Shown here: positions 53,985-64,000 of the stretch, piece after piece
Numbering within the stretch: position 1 is the stretch's first letter
Layout: the number at the start of each line of letters is the position of its first letter
DNA from: Rotaria macrura
Lineage: Eukaryota; Rotifera; Eurotatoria; Philodinida; Philodinidae
Direction: 5' to 3'
Assembly: GCA_900239685.1 (NCBI GenBank)
Contig: OENT01000006.1
Location: forward strand, 1-64,000
Length of the DNA: 64,000 bases
Made by a program: the position numbers and the translations under genes
Notes under the pieces: generated by a model
Database searches by the model: none
The model's input: the letters and a program-made list of their open reading frames with translations, nothing else
What the model was told of the DNA's origin: nothing

Positions 53985-54103
53985 GCTTACGGCCATACCA
54001 CGTTGAATACACCAGTTCTCGTCCGATCACTGAAGTTAAGCAACGTCGGGCTCGGTTAGTACTTGGATGGGTGACCGCCTGGGAATACCGAGTGTCGTAA
54101 GCT
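53985..54103 (+). rRNA. 5S ribosomal RNA, copy 2
   Basis: A 119-nt gene in the same orientation as copy 1, starting 643 bp after it and identical apart from one base (G at position 8). A TTTTT terminator follows. Two spaced copies here suggest dispersed 5S genes or the edge of a loose array; the window does not show a regular tandem array. Confidence 0.97.
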
Positions 54104-54876
54104 TTTTATTGTGTTTCATTTTGTTTTGATATGGTAATGGTGTCCTCCTCTTCGCGCTTCTTTTGTCGCGTGAATCTTTCTTTGAATTGCTTCTCAATCT
54201 GCTTATGTGGGTGTTTGTCTTATCGTTTTTTGTAATAGCGACGTTTTTCTTAGATGCTTTGCTTGAGTGTTATTTAGTTAAGTGCTGCGTGTTACCTTTC
54301 TGTTCGAGTCATCTGTTGCTTCACATTGTGGAAGCTTTCCTGGTTCGTTTATCAATTCATTCCGGTAGGTGTTTCCTTATTTTGGATGTGTCTTTTTTTC
54401 AAGTGGTGTTGAGTCAATGGAATGCGCTATGTCGGTTATAGTGTGTTTTTTTAGTGCATCAATAATGAAGTAGATGATCTTGGTTAATGCATCTTGTAGA
54501 GTTTAGTTTTTTGTGTTCGGCAGAATCGTTATTTAATCAAGGCTTTATGTATTGCTTATCGTTAACTTTGTATGGTGTTCTGTTTTCATTAGTCAAAATT
54601 TTGAGAAGAAGGTTTTAGCGGATAGGCTCATGCTGAGAAAGAAAATGTAAATTTTTATCACCGAAGTAACAAGTTTCACGATTGACTGTATGATTAGAGA
54701 AGTATGTTATCTAGTAAGAGACTTTATGTTTTTGAGAATCGATGAAAAATAATTAAATAGGTAATATGTAAAGTTGGTCAATGTCACTTCTGAGATATAA
54801 AGTAGAACGGCAACCGAAATTTTGTTGGAAAGCCTTGAAAAATTTGTAGTTACGGATTTCATCCAAGTAATCGATG
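54104..54876. other. Spacer after the 5S genes, T- and G-rich
   Basis: No gene was recognised. The plus strand is rich in T and G for about 500 bp. The open frame at 54163-54441 is a by-product of that composition. Confidence 0.5.
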
Positions 54877-54878
54877 TA

Positions 54879-55804
54879 CCCATGTCGCCTCTTTTTTTGC
54901 AACTGCGCCGCAGTTACGCGTAGAGCCAATTTTACGCCGCAATTATGCGTAACTACGCCGCATTCATCGCAGTGAAGGTCTCTATAAGAAACTACGCTTA
55001 CTGCGACGCAGAACAACGTAACTGCGTCGGAGTGATCGCATCGTACGATCCGTTGTAAACTTAACTGACCAATTAAAAATGATTCTTCCTAATTTATAAT
55101 TGGTCACTTTCGAGCACTAATACTTAGCCACAGAAAATCAGTATAAATAGCAGTGCTCGTCACATTTTCGTTCATAAATCATTTTACTTTAAACAGTAGA
55201 ATACATATTTAATTTTTTTTTTAATTTTTTTAGTTGCTCAATTTTGAAACTTTGTTTCTTAAATTATTTAACATTTTTTTAAAGAAATTTTTTTCCATTA
55301 TTTTTAAAATTTTTTTAGATGTTTTTTCTGATTTTTCTAGATATTTATTTTCCGTGATTTTAGAAATTCATAATTTTTTTTAACTTGTAATTTCGTAAAT
55401 TTTGAGATATTTTTAGCTTTTACTTTTTTGATTTTTCTGGATATTTACTTTCCTTGATTTTTGAAATTAAAATTTTTTTTAAAGNAAATTTAAATCTAAT
55501 AATTTTAAGTTTTTTTTTTTTGTACGGAAAAAGTTTTTAAGCTGACAATAAAAATACAAATAAAATGATAACTTAATCTAAGTCATCTGTCGTATGTATT
55601 GCAACGCCAAAGTGACGCATAACTGCAATTAACTGGGACGCACTTTTGCGTAACTGTGAATTTTTCGCCGTAACTACGCGTAACTGCGATTTTTTTATCG
55701 TAATTACGCATAAATACGTCGCAATTTTCTGTAATTACGGGTCACAGTGCGATCGCAGTTACGCCGTAACTGCGCCGCAGTTTCATCGTAATGAAACACA
55801 TGGG
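54879..55804 (+). mobile_element. Inverted-repeat element, CCCATGT family, copy 1
   Basis: The 926-bp unit begins CCCATGTCGCC and ends ...CACATGGG, with TA directly outside both ends (54877-54878 and 55805-55806), consistent with a 2-bp target duplication. About 200 bp at each end are GC-richer and built from variants of GTAACTGCG and ATTACGC in both orientations, as if subterminal binding sites. The core of about 450 bp is long A/T tracts. An N at 55485 shows the assembler struggled. No coding capacity was seen. The copy at 57390-58305 is the same element inverted. Confidence 0.82.
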
Positions 55805-55806
55805 TA

Positions 55807-55946
55807 GTTATCATCATTGAGAAACGATATTTCATAAAGTAATACATATATGATCGACTGATTTAAACGGTTGCCTTGCAATGATTTTTAAAACAACTCA
55901 AGAAGAAGCTTATGTTTCCTTGGATTATTGATACTTTAACGTAAAC
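55807..55946. other. Short host-like spacer between elements
   Basis: AT-rich sequence with no feature, lying between the first CCCATGT copy and the CGTATACGG pair. Confidence 0.5.
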
Positions 55947-55948
55947 AG

Positions 55949-56248
55949 CCCCGGTCGAACAGAACGCTCCAAAAACGGTCGTATACGATGAGAACACGGC
56001 CCATTATGGCGTCGTATTATCCCGTTTTAACAAGGTCAGTAATACGGCCGTATGTTTTTTAGAATACGATATAGTATTACGCTGTCTTTACGAGGGTTTA
56101 TGGCGTATATACGGTGTCCGTGTATGTCCGTAGTACTGACCTTGTTAAAACGCCATAAAACGGCTTAAAACGGTCGTTTAACCGTGGTATACGACGTAAA
56201 AATGACAGTTTACAATACTGTTACGGTGGCCGTTTTGATCGACATGGG
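55949..56248 (+). mobile_element. CGTATACGG-word hairpin element, copy X1
   Basis: 300 bp from CCCCGGTCGAAC to GATCGACATGGG, flanked by AG on both sides (55947-55948 and 56249-56250). The interior folds on itself: AACAAGGTCAGTAATACGG near 56029 is matched inverted by CCGTAGTACTGACCTTGTT near 56130. Short words such as ACGGTCGTATACG recur in both orientations. GC content is clearly above the surroundings. No coding capacity was seen. Confidence 0.78.
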
Positions 56249-56250
56249 AG

Positions 56251-56595
56251 CCCAGGTCGAACAAGCACGGCCGTAAACGGCCTTATACGGAGGAATACGG
56301 CAAAATACATGGTCCAGTATTCCGATCGTATATCGCCGTGTCGTATACGGAGGGATACGACGGTATACGGAGAGTAAAACGATCGTTTACGGTCCTCGTA
56401 TACAAAATCCGTAAACGGTTTCCGTTTTCCACCGTATTTCTCCGTATACGATCGTGTTTGCCCGAATACGATACGGCGATATACGACCGTAATACTGAAC
56501 CATGTAAAAGGCTAAAATACGACCGTTTACGGTCGTGTGGGGAGCGTATACGGTCGTTTACAGCCGTATACGAAGTCCGTAATCGTCGACCTGGG
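56251..56595 (+). mobile_element. CGTATACGG-word hairpin element, copy X2
   Basis: 345 bp from CCCAGGTCGAAC to GTCGACCTGGG, flanked by AG on both sides (56249-56250 and 56596-56597), so it shares its left AG with the right AG of X1. The interior is almost wholly variants of CGTATACGG, CCGTTTACGG and AATACGG in both orientations. The open frame at 56338-56628 is produced by these repeats. Confidence 0.78.
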
Positions 56596-56597
56596 AG

Positions 56598-57387
56598 CCA
56601 TTTCTCCGCTGTAATTTATCATGAATGACTGTGTTAGTACCATGTTACATCGTAAGTCTGGCTGATGAGTTTTGCCCTATTTTCACGGTTTTATTTTGTC
56701 GAATTGGTATCTTGGATCAATGATCTACTTTCCGTTTATTTCCCCATTGGTCCGAATTTAAAGAAACTGTGCAATGTTAATTAAAAAGAGCCATATCTTT
56801 TCCAAGTTAAATACGAATCTCACGTGACATTGATAATCAAACTAATATACTAATATAGAGACATCAGTAAATACAACACTCAATTTTCAATACAATTAAT
56901 GATGCAATCAGCAAAATTGTGTTTATCACTTTTAAGATGATGAAAGAAAATCTCCATTGAGTAATTAGCTAATTAACAACTCGAAACAATCACAACGAAG
57001 TTAATAATATATCGGAACGAATTATTGTACAAAACCAATATCTTAATGAAATCCGTACTGAATTTTGTGTGCATCGAGAAGAATTAAAGAAGATACGTGC
57101 TAAAGAAGTGCAAATATTGAACCGTGTAATCATGATGTATTAAAGGATGATAGTGTTTAGTGATTTCAAATATTGTTGTCCGTTTATTAACTTTGATTTG
57201 ATGACATACGTAGTATTACGCGGAAAAAGCATTATTTTTTCTCTTATTTATGAGTCGAATTGCAAAAAGTCTTTGAGTGAGCTATGCAATAGGAGCTTTA
57301 ACAAAAAATCTCCTGGTTCATCTCAAAATTCATGTGCTATACTCTGGACTTGTGAATACTTCATTATTAATTTCTTAGATTTCGATC
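56598..57387. other. Spacer between X2 and the second CCCATGT copy
   Basis: About 790 bp of AT-rich sequence of host character. No gene was recognised. Confidence 0.5.
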
Positions 57388-57389
57388 TT

Positions 57390-58305
57390 CCCATGTGTTT
57401 CATTACGATGAAACTGCGGCGCAGTTACGCCGTAACTGCGATCGCACTGTGACCCGTTATTACGGAAAATTGCGACGTAGTTATGCGTAATTACGATAAA
57501 AAAATCGCAGTTACGCGTAGTTACGGCGAAAATTTCACAATTACGGAAAAGTGCGTCCCAGTTAATTGCAGATATGCATCACAGTTGCGTTGTATTACAT
57601 ACGAGAGATCACTTTGATTAAGTTATCATTTTATTTGTATTTTTATTGAGAGCTTAAAAACGTTTTTTCGTACAAAATAAAAAACATAAAACTACAAAAT
57701 TGAAGTTTTTACAAAAAATTTAAAAAAAATTAATTTACAAAACTAAAGCATAAAAACATTTTAAATTTCAAAAATTAACGAAAATATTTATCTAGAAAAA
57801 TCAAAATATTAAAAGCTGAAAAATTTCAAAAGTTACGAAATCACAAGTTAAAAAAAATTACGAATTTCTAAAATCATGCAAAATAAATATCTAGAGAAAT
57901 CAAAAAAAAAACATCTAAAAAAATTTTTAAAAAATTTCATAAATAATGGAAAAAAAATTTCTTTAAAAAAATATTAAATAATTTAAGAAAAAAGTTTCAA
58001 AAATTGAACAACTAAAAAAATTTAAATCAAAAAAAATTTAAAAAAAAATTGAATATGTATTCTACAATTTTAAGTAAAATGATTTATGAACGAAAATGTG
58101 ACGAGCACTGCTATTTATACTGATTTTCTGTGGCTAAGTATTAGTGCTCGAGTGTGACCAATTATAAATAAGGAAGAATCATTTATAATTGGTCAGTTAN
58201 AGAGACCTTCACTACGATGAATGCGGCGCAGTTACGCATAATTACGGCGTAAAATTGGCTCTGCGCGTAACTGCGGCGCAGTTGCAAAAAAAGAGGCGAC
58301 ATGGG
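57390..58305 (-). mobile_element. Inverted-repeat element, CCCATGT family, copy 2 (inverted)
   Basis: Reverse-oriented copy of the 54879-55804 element (916 bp), starting CCCATGTGTTTCATTACG and ending GAGGCGACATGGG. TT lies directly outside both ends (57388-57389 and 58306-58307). Similarity to copy 1 covers both ends and the A/T core with scattered differences. About 80 bases present in copy 1 near 54985-55062 are missing here, at a position marked by an N (58200), so part of the loss may be an assembly collapse. Confidence 0.82.
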
Positions 58306-58401
58306 TTAATTTTTCCTCCTGTAATTCTCACATCTTTATTCTTACAGGTATAGGAAAAATACTACGGAAACTATAGCTTGTTTTTAATCCCAGATGATTG
58401 A

Positions 58402-58748
58402 GTAAGGAGTAGCGGTGGCACTTTATCTTTACTTTACCAAATAAAGTAAAGTTGAGGAACTTTACTTTCTCAGTAAAGTAAAGTTGCGTTACTTTACTTT
58501 ACCGGATAAAGTAAAGTGTTGAACTTTACTTTACTTGGTAAAGTAAAGTTTTTTTAACTTTACTCGAAAAAGTAAAGTTGAGAAAGTTTGGTTTTTTAAT
58601 CTATCTATACAAAATATTTCTGTCTAACTTTACTTTACCAAGTAAAGTAAAGTGATCCAGCTTTACTTTATCCAATAAAGTAAAGTGATTTACTTTACTT
58701 TACTTTTTCAAAGTGAAATAAAGATAAAGTGCCAGCCCTAGTAAGGAG
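58402..58748. mobile_element. hAT-type MITE made of TTTACTTTAC words, with 8-bp target duplication
   Basis: The 331-bp element (58410-58740) is bounded by GTAAGGAG at 58402-58409 and again at 58741-58748, a perfect 8-bp duplication. Terminal repeats are TAGCGGTGGCACTTTATCTT and, inverted, TAGGGCTGGCACTTTATCTT, 18 of 20 identical. TA-G-N-G ends with 8-bp duplications are the hallmark of hAT transposons. The interior is a dozen or more copies of TTTACTTTAC or its complement in both orientations, so the element can fold into many alternative hairpins. No transposase is present. Confidence 0.88.
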
Positions 58749-60287
58749 GGTAGTTATATTGTCGGTGATATTGCAAATACTCGTTCTGATACTAAATTTT
58801 TAAATTGAGAATGAGTCATCGCGCTTCTTTTTTCGTCTTTTTGAAATTTTAAACACTGAAGTATTCACCAGTGATGTTAATTCATCAACTGATCGTATAC
58901 CACCAATCGAAGTTTTTGAAAAACATAAAGATAAGAAATTTATCTATTCGATGAATGTAATCATAAGCATATTCATTAGAATTTCAAAGAAATACCGTTA
59001 TAGTGGGTACAAATTGAATGAATGAGTAACTGAAAACGGTTTCGAAACAGTGCACTCCAAAGAAGGAACCGGTTCCATCACTGGTGTCGGTTACTTTCTT
59101 GAATTAACTTCTTTTTTTCTCTTACAGCCTCAACAAAATCCGTGCCAAGGAATATGATTCAGATTCGCAGTGAAAAAATTCGACTAAGTTTATCGAAGAG
59201 ATTGAATCGATCTTTAGTTTTGGCATCAGATAATACAATTAGTATTCAACTTATGGAGGAAGGTTCTACTGTCGGCGCCGATAGAATTTCTCGGACTGTC
59301 CTATCTGGTAACGGTTTCACCCATCTGGGATGATGACATTTTATCCATTAACAATATATTCGATACTAGTTAAAATGCGAAAACAAAGTTATCCTTGAAA
59401 AATATGTCATTGCGCACAATATACAACAGCTCTATGTGTTAAATTATCGTCATACATATCTTATATTTCGCCATTCAATATCTGCATTATTCTTTCGTCT
59501 AATATGAAAATATCCATAAGCACACTGATTTATCTTGCTTACTTGAAACAATCTACACTAATTTTGATACATATGCATATAATGTACTTTGAAAGTGTAA
59601 TAAAAGTAAAGATTTTCTATACATGATTTCGATACGAACGGTTTCTTTCGAATAAATACCGGAGCTGAAAGAGCAGCATTTTGAGTTTCCATACAATCCA
59701 TTTGATTTGCCTCTAGAAAAATGTTTTCATAGAGATTATCGCTTCAAAGAAAATAGGAATCAAGAAAATCGAATATTTATCTCTTATAATCTTACAGTAA
59801 TGAAGAAATAGCGAAAAAAAATGTTGCCGAAAATTTTTGTTTTGTTATAGTATTTCAAGAAGTTTAGATAAGATTCCGAATGTATCAAAACAATTCGAGT
59901 TTATAAACCTCATCTCACACAATGAAAAACATTGTATTCTCTGATATATTATAGGCTTATTGAACTATATTGAAAAATAATTTGGTAAGTCGAATATCTA
60001 TAAATACAGAAGGAGAACTATAATCGAAGGAAGAGAAAAAAGAGTTTATGAAAAATCCTATGAAATTATCATAAACTATGAAATATTGACACTAGTCTTC
60101 CCACACTACTAGCATTCATAATTGATTTAGTACAACTCTCCAATAACTGTACTGAAGTTTGCATTATTTTATCTTTTACTTAGATTTCAATCTGTACGAC
60201 AAAGTAAAGTCCATATGAAAACATAAGTTATTCCATTGAAGCTAATTTTCTATGACGAACACATTTATATGCATACACAACATTCTA
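58749..60287. other. Gene-free spacer
   Basis: No gene was recognised. A 63-codon frame at 59142-59333 follows an acceptor-like CTCTTACAG but has no partner exons that I could find. Confidence 0.45.
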
Positions 60288-61143
60288 CAGTGTGTTTCAA
60301 AAGTCAGAGAGAAAATGTTTTGTACATATCTCTTATACAACTCTAGTCAATTAATTACTTTTGTAATTCAACGAATTATATTCTTTAAAGTGTTATTTCA
60401 TAAGACAGCCGTTAATAGATACTACTTTGAATTGTCACATTTGACTTCAATATCGAAAATGTACCCATTTTCGATTTCTAAAGAAGCACTTTCGAAAGGA
60501 ATGTCTCGAGATGATTCATTCCGAACTGAACTGTTTGCCTAAGCCAGGGCTCACTCAGACTGACTTCTGTATAAAATTTTGGAAGTGTTGGATTTAGTCT
60601 TTTCGGGACATGAATTTTTCAAAATTGAAGCGCTTTTTCGTGAAACTTGCATGAAATTTAAAAGCTTCGTTTCTCAAAAGCGCTATATCCGTAACTTATC
60701 AAATTTTGCAGAGAAGCCAGTCTATGTTAAACCTTGCGTTAGCATACGTTTCAGGTCGAAATTCGAAACAATAATTGATCTTTTGAAAAGGGAAGTAATC
60801 ATGGAGATAATCCAGTGACAATTTCATATCTCAGTCAAAACTGCACAAGAGCATGAATCTTTTGGAGGTCTTTGTAGTGGAGTGGTGCCATTACAGTGGG
60901 AAAGCTATGGTCTCAAAAGCTTCTAATCATTTCGGGTACTCTCATTTTTGAAAAATCGAAAATGGTTACATTTCAATTTTGAAGTCGGATGTGACAGTTC
61001 AAAATAGTATCTATTAACGGCTTTCTTATGAAATAAAACTTTAAAGAATATATTATCGTTGAATTAAAAAATTTAATTAATTCACCAGAAATGCATAAGA
61101 GGTATGTACAGAAAACTCTCGCATGGACTTTTGAAACACCCTG
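60288..61143. mobile_element. Tc1/mariner-like MITE with about 200-bp terminal inverted repeats
   Basis: Ends are CAGTGTGTTTCAAAAGTC and, inverted, CAGGGTGTTTCAAAAGTC, close to the CAGGGTGT ends common in Tc1/mariner elements. The arms stay similar for about 200 bases inward (for example TATATTCTTTAAAGT..TTATTTCATAAGA on both sides). TA precedes the left end, and the right flank reads CA, so the second TA may be mutated. Open frames inside do not resemble a DDE transposase. Arm divergence indicates an old copy. Confidence 0.8.
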
Positions 61144-62794
61144 CATAAAAAATCTCCATGTTTTAGCAAGTCACAAAACTAAAAATAAAAAGTATGAATA
61201 TATATGTATATATATTTACGAGATCGAAGTTTACGTGATGCTTGTCATCATGTCCATCAACATGTACTATTCTGAATATACGGTCACGAATGCTTTCTCA
61301 ATGACTATCAGATATATTTCGAAGTGCAGTACAAACATTTTAAACTTGAAAATCGTTCATATAAAAAATGATTTACCATCGCTAGATGAAACATCGCTTT
61401 TTCATGGAAATAAAAATTTATGATAGAATGGTAGCTCGCGACTGGCTTCTCATTATCATATAATTAGTTTTGAACAGTTAAAACAAAGAGAACATGACCA
61501 ATCCATTTTAGTGACTGATGGTTTTTTCACATTTGAACTAGGCAATTAAGATTGATCAACAGACGGCATTGTTCGCTCTGAATGAAAAACGTACCGTTTA
61601 TTATGTATGTGTTGTATGATTCTTTTCAGTAGAGGGTGTAATCTATTGCGCTAAAATGAGTTCATGCCGAATTTTTCAATGAGTTGTATATAGATAGATA
61701 CATAAAATCCGAAATATTTCTTTATATAAGAAACAAGTAGGTAAGCTGTAAAAAGATTCTTTCACTATGAAAGAGTCTCATTTCGAAGGTTTCAGTTAAA
61801 TTCTGGCTTACGCTCACACTGTACGGTATATAATCTAGTAAATTCCTGAACCGTGGACTCTTAAAATTTCAGAATTTCATGATTCACATTGGTGAATGTT
61901 TAACGGGAAAATAATCTTACAAAGTATAGTTACTAATTTAGTTCGAAAACAGTTATTATGTTGTGGTCACTCAGAGAAATACTGAAGATTTCTGTTACCT
62001 CTTTTCAACGTTTCAGAGTGCAGTACAACAACATGGTGTGTTTGGCGTATTTCAGAAAAAGACAATCGTGCTTTATTTAGTACACACATGAGCTAGCATA
62101 CGTACACACATACTAGGTTTTTCTTCAATTAATCTTGCATTCAGTTGTAATGGATTTCTTGCAATTTTTTACTATGAGTATCTCAGCGAAAATTGTGGTA
62201 TCATTATTTAATTCATGTAAATCTCCAACCCCGAAAAACATAATGTTCCATTTTATGAAAGAAAAAGCGTCCGACCGGTGTATTCTATTTCATAGATTTA
62301 AGATAAGAAGTATCACTGTTGTCTCCCTATAGCTATGATTAAGCGTAAAAGGAAAAGACTAAAACAATGATTACAGTATTGAAATCCTAATATCTATATC
62401 ATAGAAATCAATTCTTCTATCACCTTTTGGCTATCTAGTAGCGATATACCACTCTACTTTCATAAAAGATCGAGCACGTACGACATCTATGAAAAAAACA
62501 GTTCATGTAGAAAACTTTTTCCTACTGAAAATGTTAGATAATCTTAACTGAATATTAATAAGGCACAGTTTACATACACCCGATTATCAATAAAAACGAC
62601 ATTTATTCATAAATAGATTTATTTGGAAAGTCTTAAGGGCTCTTGCATTTCAAGATGGCTACCATTTTGTGTGGCATATAGAAAAATAAGTGATGAAGTT
62701 TACTTCATTCGTGTAACAATTGTAATTTTTTGTCGCTAAATAATGTCATATGTTTTAGACATTTAAAAATTCTTCATAAAAATAGTCTCGATCA
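61144..62794. other. Spacer upstream of the MIC60-like gene
   Basis: AT-rich, with no exon chain or repeat recognised. The right end holds the promoter and leader of the MIC60-like gene. Confidence 0.5.
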
Positions 62795-64000
62795 ATGCTC
62801 CGTGTGGCTCGCTTGCCTTATTCCCAACCAGGGACACTAAATATCTTAACAATTGCTAAACGATGGCAACAAGCATCTGCTACGGGTACAAGTGCTTCTA
62901 CCAAATCGACTATCGATTCAAAAAAACCTCAAAATCCTACTAATAATCCTTTGTCGACATCAACGAAAACTGCAGCAATCGATCGAATGAATAGCCCATC
63001 TAAAACAACACCGTCTTCTAGCTCTGCTTCATCAAGATCATCTCCAATTCCACCATTTTCGGCCCCTCCGAAAAGTAATGGTAGGAGTGGGGGTGGAGCA
63101 GTGAAGGCCATTATTTACGGAGTTACTCTTGGTTTAACTGCCACAATAGTCTATGCTGAGTATGAAAATGGCTCGTTTCGCCATCAACTCGAGTCAACCA
63201 TTCCGTATAGTTCAACAATCTTAGGTGGTCTGGATCAATTCATTGACCCCATTCTTGGTCGGCAAAAACCTTCGATTTCTAGTGCATCAGAAAAACTTCC
63301 TGAATTAGCTTATGTGCAAGAAAAGCAACCAGACAAAGAGAAAACAAAAATTCTCGGTCAACAGATCAAAGATACTACCAATATTGCCTCGGATAAATTA
63401 TCTGAAAAAGTTCAAAGCAAAAACAAAAGTACACAACTGAAAGAATCGGTTGATCATGCCGCTGAAAAAGTAAGATATTCTTTCATTGAACAAACTACAG
63501 AACGTAAAAGCAAGTATTATTCCTTCTTTTTTTGTGCAGGTTAAAGATACTGTGCATAATGTTCGTGATGCACTACCAAGTACAGAGACATTAAAAAAAA
63601 GTTTAGCACATACCAAAGAACAAGTGGAAGATGCAGTACACACAGTAAAAGAATCTATCAAAGATGCTTTACCAACTGCTAAAAGTACATCAAGTGAACG
63701 ATCGGGCAAAACTACTGATCCCGTTCATGAGAAAGAAACTGGTGAAGTAAATGCACCACCAGCAGCACTTAAAGATAAATACAAACAGTAAGTTTGAATT
63801 GTATTCTATATTCTTGATAAAAAGAAATTTTCAGCTCTATACTTGCATATTCTCGAATAAGTGATTTGTCTTTGATTAAATAACATTTTCGAAAATAGTT
63901 CATTTTTGAATATTCATCTAGACTCGAAGAAGAAATCACTCAATTACTTGCACCTTTGTCAAAACAAATTGATGATGCTCTCAATGCTGCACACGAGCAT
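62795..64000 (+). CDS. IMMT: Probable MICOS subunit MIC60 / mitofilin (3' part outside window)
   Basis: Exons 62795-63469, 63540-63787 and 63922 to the window edge join in phase. The chain starts with a basic presequence-like segment (MLRVARLPYSQPG...AKRW), then an S/T/P-rich linker. One membrane helix, AVKAIIYGVTLGLTATIVYA, lies at about residues 104-123. Directly after it, FRHQLESTIPYSSTIL resembles the conserved post-membrane phrase of mitofilins. The next part is strongly helical and charged. MIC60 anchors in the inner mitochondrial membrane with its bulk in the intermembrane space and shapes crista junctions. Its diagnostic C-terminal mitofilin domain lies beyond the window, so the call rests on the N-terminal layout. 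Residues about 185-280 have repeats of VKDTV / VEDAVHTVKESIKDA type that look like LEA or apolipoprotein helices. Confidence 0.7.

Noticed and set aside
54163-54441. 92-codon hydrophobic frame that could look like a membrane protein
   Set aside because: It arises from T/G-rich plus-strand sequence after the 5S genes and has no recognisable family features.
56338-56628. 96-codon open frame
   Set aside because: It lies within and across hairpin element X2 and is generated by its CGTATACGG words; composition is not protein-like.
59142-59333. 63-codon frame after an acceptor-like CTCTTACAG
   Set aside because: Could be a lone exon, but no neighbouring exon in a compatible phase and no recognisable protein family.
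60252-61423. Three consecutive plus-strand frames as a possible transposase
   Set aside because: They fall on the inverted arms and middle of the mariner-like element but show no DDE or helix-turn-helix pattern.
1-64000. CRISPR arrays, operons or bacterial ribosome-binding sites
   Set aside because: None seen; the spliced genes and Pol III 5S genes show eukaryotic nuclear DNA.

Overview
The window reads as nuclear DNA of a small invertebrate, most likely a bdelloid rotifer. It is AT-rich. Its genes have many short spliceosomal introns (mostly 47-80 bp, GT-AG) and sit between kilobases of AT-rich spacer. One gene joins an arginine-specific ADP-ribosyltransferase domain to a tail of TPR repeats, a combination expanded in bdelloids. 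The species call is an inference from gene content and style, not from a database match.

Layout. A giant, low-complexity protein gene enters from the left edge (1-8791, +). About 4.9 kb of spacer follows, holding an assembly gap flanked by a 262-bp direct repeat. Next are an HSPA12-type Hsp70 gene (13678-17831, +), about 6 kb of gene-free DNA with a perfect 44-bp palindrome, a small UBA-like gene (23858-24504, +) and, convergent with it, an intronless short-chain dehydrogenase (24625-25425, -). From 25.8 to 28.5 kb lie three fold-back elements. The ART-TPR gene is at 29062-31829 (-). An N-gap flanked by perfect 169-bp inverted arms lies at 32232-32614. A 12-exon coiled-coil gene (37704-40331, +), mitochondrial initiation factor 2 (42068-46607, +, 16 exons) and a cation diffusion facilitator (47784-49890, -, 9 exons) follow. 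Two 5S rRNA genes lie at 53342 and 53985. A cluster of terminal-inverted-repeat elements fills 54879-58740, and another is at 60288-61143. The 5' part of a probable MIC60/mitofilin gene (62795 to the right edge, +) closes the window.

The protein-coding genes look like independent housekeeping or stress genes rather than a pathway: chaperone, mitochondrial translation, mitochondrial cristae, metal transport, and ADP-ribosylation with TPR scaffolding. The most unusual material is the transposon-like cluster at 54.9-58.7 kb. Two element families there share the terminus CCC[A/C][G/T]GTCG, carry 2-bp flanking duplications (TA, TT, AG) and are built internally from one short word repeated in both orientations (GTAACTGCG-like or CGTATACGG-like). 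A third neighbour has the same design but hAT-type ends and a perfect 8-bp target duplication. I see no autonomous transposase in the window.
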